In this document: piece after piece, positions 1 through 7,320 of the stretch
How the letters are laid out: the number at the start of each line of letters is the position of its first letter
Numbering within the stretch: position 1 is the stretch's first letter
NCBI RefSeq assembly: GCF_024435355.1
Contig: NZ_JAMJWG010000020.1
Span: 1 to 64,000, forward strand
DNA: 64,000 nt
Source: Streptomyces odontomachi
GTDB lineage: Bacteria > Actinomycetota > Actinomycetes > Streptomycetales > Streptomycetaceae
Direction of reading: 5' to 3'
Made by a program: the position numbers and the translations under genes
Notes under the pieces: model-generated
The model's input: only the letters and a program-made list of their open reading frames with translations
The model's database searches: none
What the model was told of the DNA's origin: nothing

Positions 1-60
1 GCGCGGGGAACTGCGCGAACACCCACCACCCGCCGGTGGTCCGGACACGACAGAAAGCGG
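1..60. repeat. Partial copy of a dispersed intergenic repeat with one terminator arm
   Basis: The first 20 bases (GCGCGGGGAACTGCGCGAAC) followed by a GGTGGTCCGGA...CGACAGAAA block match, in reverse complement, the repeat at 11104-11211. That copy holds both arms of the dyad; this one is cut by the window edge. It probably ends the transcription of a gene lying to the left of the window. Bases 61-192 hold nothing else that I can support. Confidence 0.6.
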
Positions 61-192
61 CCCGCTCAGGTCGGTGACGATACGGCACCCTCATCGGGGC
101 GCAGCCGCCGAAGGACACACCGGCCTTCCACGTCGGACTTCGCCACCGTCGGCGATACGGTGGCGCCGCACCCATCGTCTTGGGAGGCTGAG

Positions 193-996
193 GTGCGGCA
201 TCGGTACCGGCGGTGGCGCGGGGCGTGGGACGACTCGGCGGTCGGGCGGCTGTTCGCCCACGGCACCGAGGTGGAGTTGCTCCGCCGCTCCCTGGGCTTC
301 GCCGCACTGGGCTCCGTCGCCCTGACTCCCCTGCTGATCGTCGTGGCGGCGCTGGAGCCGCGCGGTGGACGCGGCTTCTCGCAGTGGCTGATCGACGGGA
401 TGGGCCTCGAGGGCCGGCCCGCACGCGAGGTCCAGGAGGTCTTCTCCGCACCGCGCATCGTCGTCACCACCACCAGCGTGTGGGGTGCCGTGCTGCTGGG
501 GGTCTTCGGGCTGTCGTTCGCGGCCGAGGTGCAGTCCACGTACACCCGTGTCTGGGAGCGCTCCGTCTCGCCCTGGCACAAGCTCTGGCGACAGACGCTG
601 TGGCTGGCGGGGCTCACGGGATACCTGTACGTCGTCGCGAACAGCGGCCTCGTGCTGCGGCAGGGTGCTCTACAGACGGCGATCCGGGTGTTCCTGGTGC
701 TCGTCCTGGGCGTCGCCTTCTTCTGGTGGGGCCAGTACATCCTGCTCGGTGGACAGGTGGAGGCCCGGCACCTGCTGCCCGGGGCGGTCGCCACCATGCT
801 CGGCCTGGTGGGCCTGCGCTGGTTCTCCTGGCTCGTCTTCCAGCCGCTGGTGGTGAGCAACGCGATCACCTACGGGCCGGTGGGCACGGTGCTGATCGTG
901 GTGTCCTGGCTGGTCGGCGTCGGCTACGTGTTCTTCGGCGGCACGCTGCTCGGACGGCATGTCTTCGAGTGGTACCAGCGGCGCGCCGACCACTGA
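193..996 (+). CDS. YihY/BrkB-like integral membrane protein
   Basis: Encodes about 267 residues with five to six hydrophobic segments, including stretches around LGSVALTPLLIVVAAL, VWGAVLLGVFGLSFAA and a C-terminal VGTVLIVVSWLVGVGYVFFGG, and a basic amphipathic N-terminus. The overall pattern resembles the YihY/BrkB family, whose transport role is unproven. The GTG at 193 is preceded by GGGAGG with a 5-base gap and is preferred; an in-frame GTG at 160 has no ribosome site. It is convergent with the next gene, and the GC-rich inverted repeat near 1000-1020 probably serves both ends. Family assignment is by pattern only. Confidence 0.6.
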   Translation: MRHRYRRWRGAWDDSAVGRLFAHGTEVELLRRSLGFAALGSVALTPLLIVVAALEPRGGRGFSQWLIDGMGLEGRPAREVQEVFSAPRIVVTTTSVWGAVLLGVFGLSFAAEVQSTYTRVWERSVSPWHKLWRQTLWLAGLTGYLYVVANSGLVLRQGALQTAIRVFLVLVLGVAFFWWGQYILLGGQVEARHLLPGAVATMLGLVGLRWFSWLVFQPLVVSNAITYGPVGTVLIVVSWLVGVGYVFFGGTLLGRHVFEWYQRRADH

Positions 997-1047
997 GCCC
1001 GGGCGCACCGGGCCCGGGCGTCCCGGCGGCCTCCCCCGGTCACCCGG

Positions 1048-2469
1048 TCAGCCGCTCTGCCGCAGCCGGCGCCACACCGCCTTCGCCGCGTTGTGTCCCG
1101 ACATGCCGTGCACGCCCGGGCCCGGAGGGGTCGCCGACGAGCAGAGGAAGACCGCCGGGTGCGGGGTGTGGTACGGATACGCGCTGATCCTGGGGCGGAG
1201 CATGAGCTGCAACCCGGACGCGGCACCGCAGCCGATGTCGCCGCCGATGTAGTTGGCGTTGCGGGTGGCCAGCTCGGGCGGGCCCGCCGTGGCGCGCGCC
1301 AGCACGCGGTCGCTGAAACCCGGGGCGAAGCGTTCCAGCTGGCGCTCGATCGCCTCGGTGAGGTCGCCCTGCCAGCCGTTCGGCACATGACCGTACGCCC
1401 AGAAGGTGTGCTTGCCCTCGGGGGCACGCGAGGGGTCGGCGACGGTGGGCTGCACGGTGATCAGGAACGGGCGCTCGGGCGCCTTGCCGCCGCGTGACGC
1501 CAGGTACAGGGCGGTGCCGATCTCCCGCTCGTCCGCTGCGACCTGCACGGTGCCGGCGCGGCGTGGTTCCTCCGCGGTCCACGGGACCGGCCCGTCCAAC
1601 GCATAGTCGACCTTGAAGACGCCGGCACCGTACCGGTAGCCCTCGTACGTGTGCCCCAGGCCCGCGATCCTGGCGACGGCGGTGGGCGAGGTGTCGAAGA
1701 CGTAGGCGCGTGCGGGTGGCAGGTCGTCGAGCCGTTTGACCTCGTAGTCGGTGTGCACCGCGCCGCCGAGGTCCGTCAGGTACGCGGTCAGCGCGTCGGA
1801 GATCGCCTGGGAGCCACCGCGGGCCACCGGCCAGCCCTCCGCGTGTGCGGCCAGCGCGAAGACCAGGCCGACGGCGCTGGTGGCGACCCCGCCGAGCGGG
1901 GCCATCACATGCGCCACCAGGCCGGCGAACAGCGTCTTGGCGCGGTGGTCCTTGAAGCGGCGCATCAGCCAGGTCGACGGGGGCAGACCGGCCAGGCCGA
2001 AGCGGGCCAGCGTGACCGGGTCGCGGGGCAGCGCGGTGCGCGGCAGCGACATGAAGTCACGGAAGAGGGTGTCGGTGCGGTCCGTGAACGGGGCGACCAG
2101 CCTGCGGTAGGTGCCCGCGTCACGCGGCCCGAAGGAGGCGGCGGTCTCGGCGACGGAGCGGGCCAGGACGGCGGCGTCGCCGTCCGGGAAGGGGTGCGCC
2201 ATCGGCAGGTCGGCGTGCAGCCACTGAAGGCCGTACCGGTGCAGCGGCATCGTCTTGAAGACGGGCGAGCTGATGCCCAGGGGGTGCGCGGCGGAACACG
2301 GGTCGTGACGGAAGCCGGGGAGGGTGAGCTCCTCGGTCCGGGCTCCCCCTCCGACGCTGTCGCGGGCCTCGAAGACCGCCACGGAGAAACCGCGGCGGGC
2401 CAGTTCGACCGCGGCGGTCAGACCGTTCGGTCCGGCACCCACGACGACGGCATCGAGCAGGGACGACAC
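1048..2469 (-). CDS. Phytoene-desaturase-like NAD(P)/FAD-dependent oxidoreductase
   Basis: A 473-residue soluble flavoprotein. The N-terminus carries the dinucleotide-binding fold DAVVVGAGPNGLTAAVELARR, followed by the FEARDSVGGGARTEE segment typical of CrtI/amine-oxidase-type enzymes. The C-terminus, with GPGVHGMSGHNAAKAV, matches the FAD-pyrophosphate motif of this family. GTG start with AAGGAG upstream. There are no carotenoid genes nearby, so the substrate cannot be inferred; many such stand-alone Streptomyces paralogues are uncharacterised. It is read leftwards and is separated from the upstream GGT gene by a strong hairpin at 2553-2585. Confidence 0.8.
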   Translation of the reverse strand: MSSLLDAVVVGAGPNGLTAAVELARRGFSVAVFEARDSVGGGARTEELTLPGFRHDPCSAAHPLGISSPVFKTMPLHRYGLQWLHADLPMAHPFPDGDAAVLARSVAETAASFGPRDAGTYRRLVAPFTDRTDTLFRDFMSLPRTALPRDPVTLARFGLAGLPPSTWLMRRFKDHRAKTLFAGLVAHVMAPLGGVATSAVGLVFALAAHAEGWPVARGGSQAISDALTAYLTDLGGAVHTDYEVKRLDDLPPARAYVFDTSPTAVARIAGLGHTYEGYRYGAGVFKVDYALDGPVPWTAEEPRRAGTVQVAADEREIGTALYLASRGGKAPERPFLITVQPTVADPSRAPEGKHTFWAYGHVPNGWQGDLTEAIERQLERFAPGFSDRVLARATAGPPELATRNANYIGGDIGCGAASGLQLMLRPRISAYPYHTPHPAVFLCSSATPPGPGVHGMSGHNAAKAVWRRLRQSG

Positions 2470-2552
2470 GGTCGGACTCCTTCGTCAGCCGATGGCCAGT
2501 GCCGCACAGGATATGCCGGACCGCACCGGCCTGCCCCGGCGGCCCGGCGCGA

Positions 2553-2585
2553 CGGCCCGGCCCGGGCGCGCCCCGGGCCGGGCCG
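2553..2585 (-). terminator. Strong GC hairpin downstream of the GGT gene
   Basis: A perfect 14-bp stem (CGGCCCGGCCCGGG at 2553-2566, pairing with 2572-2585) with a 5-base loop lies 25 bases past the GGT stop. It sits before the next gene in the same direction, so the two are probably separate transcription units. There is no U-tract, which is usual in this genus. Confidence 0.65.
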
Positions 2586-2609
2586 CTCATCGGCGAGCGG
2601 AACGATCCT

Positions 2610-4412
2610 TCACCGTCCGACCGCGTACCCCTGCATCCCCCGCGGATTGGCCGCGGCACAGAGCACACCGGAGTGCGGGTCCCGTGCGACCGCACACAGG
2701 CGACCCTCCGTCCAGGACTCCCCCACCGTCACCCGGTGCCCGCGACGCTCAAGATCGGCGATGACCTCGGGGGCCATGCGGGACTCGACCGTGAGGCCGC
2801 CCTGGGTCATGCCGCGCGGGAAGAAGGAGCTGGGGAAGCTGTCGTTGTGCCAGTTGGGGGCGTCGATGGCGCCCTGGAGATCGGGTCCGCCGCGTACCTC
2901 GGACCGCAGTGCGACGGCGAGGAAGAAGTGCAGCTGCCACTGGTCCTGCTGGTCACCGCCCGGCGTGCCGAACGCCATGACCGGTGTGCCGTCCCGCAGC
3001 GCCAGGGACGGCGTCAGGGTCGTCCGGGGGCGCCGGCCCGGGGTGAGCGAGTTGGGCAGGCCCTCGTCGAGCCAGGTCATCTGGAGCCGGGTGCCGAGCG
3101 GGAAGCCCAGCTCGGGCACGACCGGGTTGGACTGCAACCAGCCGCCGCTCGGCGTGGCGGCGATCATGTTGCCCCAGCGGTCGACGATGTCCAGGTGGCA
3201 GGTGTCGCCGCGGGTGTCCCCGTCCGGCGCCACGGTGGGCTCCCCGGCGCCCGCGGCGACACCGAGCGCGTCGAACGCTCCCGTCTCCCCGGCCGCCACG
3301 GACCGGGTGTGCGCGGACAGCGCGGGCGTGCGCCCGCCGGGGCTGCCGGGACGCAGCTCGTGGGAGGCAGACTCGCCGACGAGGGTGCGCCGGTCGGCGT
3401 TGTAGCCGGGCGACAGCAGCTCGTCGAGGGGCACCTCGGCAGCGTCCCCGTACCACGCCTCCCGGTCGGCCATGGCGAGCTTGCAGCCCTCGACGAGCAG
3501 GTGGACGTAGTCGGCCGAGCCGTACTCCGGCAGTTCGGGGGGCAGCAGGGCGAGCTGCTGGAGGAAGACCGGGCCCTGGCTCCAGCCGCCCGCCTTGCAC
3601 AGCGTCCAGCCCCGCCAGTCGAAGGTCACCGGCGCCTCGTACGTGGCCTCCCAGGAAGCCAGGTCGGCTGCCGTGAGCGTGCCCGCGTGCCGGCTGCCGC
3701 TGGTGTCCATGGTGGGGCGCTGGGCCTGGCGGACGAGGGCCTCGCCGATGAAGCCGGTGCGCCATATGCGGCGCGCCGCCTCGATCTGCTCGGTGCGGTC
3801 GGCGCCGGCCGCCGCCGCCTCCTCGATCAGCCGCCGCCAGGTCGCGGCGAGCGCCGGGTTGCGCAGCAGCTCGCCGGGCTGCGGGGCACGCCCTTCGGGC
3901 AGGTACACCTCGGCGGACGAGGTCCATTCGGTCTCGAAGAGTTCGCGCACCGTCTCGACGGTGTCGCGGACCCTTTCCACCGGCGGGTGGCCGTCCGCGG
4001 CGTATCCGATGGCGTAGGACAGCACGTCGGCGAGCGACTTGGTGCCGTGGTCGCGCAGCAGCACCATCCAGGCGTCGAACGCGCCGGGCACGGCGGACGC
4101 CAGCGGGCCGGTGCCGGGGACCAGGTCGAGGCCGAGCGAGCGGTAGTGCGCGACGGTGGCTCCGGCGGGCGCCACGCCCTGCCCGCAGAGCACCTGCACC
4201 TGTCCCCCGGACGGCGCGAGGATGATCGGCACCTCGCCGGCGGGTCCGTTGAGGTGCGGTTCGACGACGTGCAGCACGAAGCCCGCGGCCACCGCAGCGT
4301 CGAAGGCGTTGCCGTCGTCCTCCAGGACGGCCATGGCCGTCTGGGAGGCGAGCCAGTGGGTGGAGGAGGCCATGCCGAAGGTGCCCTGGAGAGTGGGCCT
4401 GGTAGTGAACAT
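2610..4412 (-). CDS. Gamma-glutamyltransferase family protein
   Basis: About 600 residues of the Ntn-hydrolase GGT family, which cleaves itself into two subunits and transfers gamma-glutamyl groups from glutathione-like substrates. Near residue 400 the sequence GDTCHLDIVDRWGNMIAATPS corresponds to the conserved D-T-x-H block whose Thr is the nucleophile after self-cleavage; FGTPGGDQQDQW matches the downstream Gly-Gly oxyanion region. No signal peptide is seen, so it is probably cytoplasmic and the physiological substrate is open. I prefer the ATG at 4412 (MFTTRPTLQGTFGM), with GAGG upstream; a GTG at 4424 is also in frame. Confidence 0.85.
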   Translation of the reverse strand: MFTTRPTLQGTFGMASSTHWLASQTAMAVLEDDGNAFDAAVAAGFVLHVVEPHLNGPAGEVPIILAPSGGQVQVLCGQGVAPAGATVAHYRSLGLDLVPGTGPLASAVPGAFDAWMVLLRDHGTKSLADVLSYAIGYAADGHPPVERVRDTVETVRELFETEWTSSAEVYLPEGRAPQPGELLRNPALAATWRRLIEEAAAAGADRTEQIEAARRIWRTGFIGEALVRQAQRPTMDTSGSRHAGTLTAADLASWEATYEAPVTFDWRGWTLCKAGGWSQGPVFLQQLALLPPELPEYGSADYVHLLVEGCKLAMADREAWYGDAAEVPLDELLSPGYNADRRTLVGESASHELRPGSPGGRTPALSAHTRSVAAGETGAFDALGVAAGAGEPTVAPDGDTRGDTCHLDIVDRWGNMIAATPSGGWLQSNPVVPELGFPLGTRLQMTWLDEGLPNSLTPGRRPRTTLTPSLALRDGTPVMAFGTPGGDQQDQWQLHFFLAVALRSEVRGGPDLQGAIDAPNWHNDSFPSSFFPRGMTQGGLTVESRMAPEVIADLERRGHRVTVGESWTEGRLCAVARDPHSGVLCAAANPRGMQGYAVGR

Positions 4413-4574
4413 CTGGTCGTGCACCTCGCTGTTTCACGCGCAGCCGTCGGTCCGGTCAGCGTTCAGGAGCTGTCCTGAGGCCGGGGCCTGCTGTCAGGTC
4501 TTCGTGGTTCACCTGGTCAGCAGGCAGATTATCGACCGCTCGGGAGACCCGCGGCGTCGCCTCCGGCGGGCGTT

Positions 4575-5120
4575 TCAGCTCCCGGAAAGCGGACAGGCAC
4601 GCGGGCCGAGGTCCACCTCCCAGCCGGGGCCGTCGAGCCGGATGCGGAACGTGCGCTCGACGTGGGGCGCCGCGGTGGAGAGCGGGGGGACGGCGGGTTT
4701 CTCGACCACCCGGTCGCCGAACGACGTCCTGGCGACCGTGCACGCCAGCTGCTGCTGCCCCAGCACCCCGGTGTGGCCGGCCCCTTGGGGAAGGGTGACG
4801 TGCAGCTCGTCACCGGCGACCGCGATCGTCGGCGGCTCGTTCAGCAGGGGCAGTTCCGTGCCGAGTTGCTGGGCCTCGGCGTCGGTGGGGCCTGCGAACA
4901 GCAGCCGCACCGCGGTGGCCACGTCGGATCCGCCGGGGGCCCGGCGGGGCACCGCCACCAGCCTGTCGCCGATCAGGAAGTAGACCTGGACCTGTGCGGG
5001 CAGACCCGTCGCCGGCTCGCCGGCCGGCACGACACCCGAGGTCGGCACGCCGCACGCGGCCAGCAGGAACGCCCCTGCCACGACGCCGGCGAGCAGCGCG
5101 GGGACGCGAGCGGCGGTCAT
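4575..5120 (-). CDS. GerMN-domain lipoprotein, last gene of a PBP/two-component operon
   Basis: A 181-residue secreted lipoprotein. The signal sequence ends in a lipobox, LLAACG, with Cys near residue 23. The mature part (VQVYFLIGDRLVAVPR, then AVRLLFAGPTDAEAQQLGTELP) fits the GerMN fold, which is found in sporulation protein GerM and in LpqB. The start ATG overlaps the stop of the sensor kinase by 4 bases, so it is translationally coupled. Lipoproteins encoded beside a sensor kinase often tune it (CseA acts on CseBC, LpqB on MtrAB in actinobacteria), and a similar role is inferred here. It is too short to be LpqB. Confidence 0.75.
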   Translation of the reverse strand: MTAARVPALLAGVVAGAFLLAACGVPTSGVVPAGEPATGLPAQVQVYFLIGDRLVAVPRRAPGGSDVATAVRLLFAGPTDAEAQQLGTELPLLNEPPTIAVAGDELHVTLPQGAGHTGVLGQQQLACTVARTSFGDRVVEKPAVPPLSTAAPHVERTFRIRLDGPGWEVDLGPRACPLSGS

Positions 5121-6619
5121 GCCAGGTCCGCCGGCCGGTCAGCGGCGTCCGGCGGGGAGTCCCGGCGCAGGGGAAGTTCGACCGTGAAGACCGCGCCCTG
5201 GCCCGCGCGGTTCTCGGCCCGCAGCCGGCCGCCGTGCAGACGCACGTTCTCGGCCGTGATGGCGAGGCCCAGGCCGCTGCTCTCGCTGCGGGTGCGGGTG
5301 CTGTCCGCCTTGTAGAACCGTTCGAAGATGTGCGGCAGCGCGGTCTGCGGTATGCCGGGGCCGTGGTCGGCGACCTCGATCACGATGTGGGCTCCTTCCG
5401 GTGCTGCCTCCGTCACGCCGAGGCTCACCCGCACCGGCGGCTCGCCGTGCCGCAGCGCGTTGCCGACCAGGTTGGCCACCACCACGTCGAGGCGGCGCGG
5501 ATCCACCCGGGCCCGCAGGGTGCCGGGCGCGGGGAACCGGATGTCGACGTCGTCCAGCCAGCCGCGCGCGGCCAGGGTGCGCCGCACCGACTCGGCCAGG
5601 TCGATCTCGTCGAGGTTGAGGCGAGCGGCGCCGGCGTCGAAGCGGGAGATCTCCATCAGGTCGTCCACCAGCGTGATGAGCCGCCCGGTCTCCTGGCTGA
5701 TCAGTCCCACGGCGGCGGCCTGCTCGCCGTCCAGGCCCGGGATGTCCTCGTCGAGCACGTCGGTGACCGCGGACATCGCGGCCAGCGGGGTGCGCAGTTC
5801 GTGGGAGACGTCCGCGGCGAAGCGGCGCGCCTGCGCCTCCAGGCGGCGCAGTTCCGTGACGGACCGCTCCAACGCGGCGGCCGTGTCGTTGAAGGAACTG
5901 GACAGGTCGGCGAGTTCGTCGGAGCCGTGCACGGCGAGCCGGACGTCGAGGTGCCCCTGGGCCATCTGCCGGGTGGCGCGGCGCAGCGCACGCACCGGGC
6001 GCAGCACCCCGCGTGCGGCGAGTAGCGCCAGCAGCACGGCCGGGGCCAGCGCGTACAGGGTGGCGCGCTCGATGGCGGTGATCATCGCGTGCACGTAGGC
6101 CAGTTCCGTGCTCTGGGGCACCAGCAGGTACACCACGAGCCCGGAGAGCGTGGGGACCGAGTCGACGTCGCTGGTGTAGGTGACCGGCAGCCCGACGACG
6201 AGGTACGGCCGGCCGTCGTCGCTGACCCGCTGGAAGACGGCGCTGGCGCGGGTCTGCACGGAGCGCAGGAGTGCGGGGGTCACCACGTCGAAGGTCTCCG
6301 TGGACGCGGTGCCGGCGCGCCGCCCTCCGTAGGTGGCGAACACCCGCCAGCCCTGCGACCGGTGGTCCCGCGCCACCTGGCTCACCAGGCCGTCGAGCCC
6401 CTGCTGGTCCGGTTCCGGGACGAAGCGCGGCACCAGGGCGTCGACGGTGTCCCGGAACTGCTGGATGACCGTGTCCTGGCTCTGTTGCAGCACCGCGGTG
6501 CGGGCCTCGCGGAAGGCCAGGGCTCCGGTGCTCAGCGCGCTGACCACGGCGACCAGCGCGAAGGCGATGACGAGCCTGAAGCGCAGGCCTCGCATGGCCG
6601 GGAAGATCTTCGCCATCAC
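5117..6619 (-). CDS. Membrane sensor histidine kinase
   Basis: A 500-residue kinase with an N-terminal membrane helix (about 10-31), an extracytoplasmic sensor of some 150 residues, a second helix near 185-205, a HAMP linker, and a HisKA block with the phospho-acceptor in DVSHELRTPLAAM near residue 270. The C-terminal HATPase has the N box (VANLVGNALRHG), DHGPGIP and SSGLGLAI. It starts 8 bases after the response-regulator stop. The start is GTG at 6619 or ATG at 6616. The arrangement and regulator sequence resemble CseBC and AfsQ1/Q2, which respond to envelope stress or nitrogen; I cannot say which is the true orthologue. Confidence 0.88.
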   Translation of the reverse strand: MMAKIFPAMRGLRFRLVIAFALVAVVSALSTGALAFREARTAVLQQSQDTVIQQFRDTVDALVPRFVPEPDQQGLDGLVSQVARDHRSQGWRVFATYGGRRAGTASTETFDVVTPALLRSVQTRASAVFQRVSDDGRPYLVVGLPVTYTSDVDSVPTLSGLVVYLLVPQSTELAYVHAMITAIERATLYALAPAVLLALLAARGVLRPVRALRRATRQMAQGHLDVRLAVHGSDELADLSSSFNDTAAALERSVTELRRLEAQARRFAADVSHELRTPLAAMSAVTDVLDEDIPGLDGEQAAAVGLISQETGRLITLVDDLMEISRFDAGAARLNLDEIDLAESVRRTLAARGWLDDVDIRFPAPGTLRARVDPRRLDVVVANLVGNALRHGEPPVRVSLGVTEAAPEGAHIVIEVADHGPGIPQTALPHIFERFYKADSTRTRSESSGLGLAITAENVRLHGGRLRAENRAGQGAVFTVELPLRRDSPPDAADRPADLA

Positions 6620-6626
6620 ATCCCTG

Positions 6627-7316
6627 TCACCGGGCGCTGAAGCGGTAGCCGAAACCGCGGACGGTCTCGATGTAGCGGGGGGCGCCGCTCGGCTCGCCGA
6701 GCTTGCTGCGCAGTCTCTTGACGCAGGCGTCCACCAGCCGGATGTCGCCGTGGTAGCCGTGCTCCCAGACGACTTCGAGCAGGTGCTGGCGGCTCAGCAC
6801 CCGTCCTGGGGCGGCGGACAGGGTGAGCAGCAGCCTGAGTTCCGACGGTGCGAGGGCCACGGACTGACCGCGGTGGGTGACCGTCAGGCCCGAGCGGTCG
6901 ATGGTCAGCTCGCCGTGCGTCTCCGTCCGGGGCCGCGTGGTGTCGGAGTCGGGTGTGCCGAGCCGGCGCAGCACCGCGCGTATGCGGGCTTCCAGGACGC
7001 GCGCCCGCACCGGCTTGACCACGTAGTCGTCCGCTCCGGACTCCAGCCCCAGGACGATGTCGATGTCGTCGCCGCGTGCCGTCACCATGATGATCGGGAC
7101 CTGGTCGCGCTCCCTGATGCGCCGGCAGACGTCCAGTCCGCCGATGCCGGGCAGCATGAGGTCGAGCACCACGACGTCCGGGCGGAACGACGCCAGCAGC
7201 GCGAGCCCTTCCTCGCCGGTGGCGGCGGCGAAGACGTCATGTCCCTGGTGTCGCAGGGCCAGTTCGACACCTCGGCGGACGGCGGGATCGTCTTCGACGA
7301 GCAGGACGCGCGGCAT
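6627..7316 (-). CDS. OmpR/PhoB-type response regulator (AfsQ1/CseB-like)
   Basis: A 229-residue regulator. The receiver domain has the acidic pair E8/D9-D10, phospho-acceptor D52 (VVVLDLMLPG), a conserved Thr in VTARGDD and the Lys of YVVKPV. The C-terminal winged helix contains APSELRLLLTLSAAPGRVLSRQHLL and ends RYIETVRGFGYRFSAR. The LGLESGADDYVVKPV block closely resembles AfsQ1 and CseB as I recall them. ATG at 7316 lies 4 bases after the stop of the upstream PBP gene, so the sensor pair is transcribed with a cell-wall enzyme. A longer frame upstream overlaps the PBP gene and is not real. Confidence 0.88.
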   Translation of the reverse strand: MPRVLLVEDDPAVRRGVELALRHQGHDVFAAATGEEGLALLASFRPDVVVLDLMLPGIGGLDVCRRIRERDQVPIIMVTARGDDIDIVLGLESGADDYVVKPVRARVLEARIRAVLRRLGTPDSDTTRPRTETHGELTIDRSGLTVTHRGQSVALAPSELRLLLTLSAAPGRVLSRQHLLEVVWEHGYHGDIRLVDACVKRLRSKLGEPSGAPRYIETVRGFGYRFSAR

Positions 7317-7320
7317 GCCG

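Noticed and set aside
4575..7316. Identification of the two-component system as MtrAB-LpqB or CseABC
   Set aside because: The lipoprotein is far too short for LpqB, there is no sigE gene, and the regulator resembles AfsQ1 as much as CseB. Kept as a generic AfsQ/Cse-like system.
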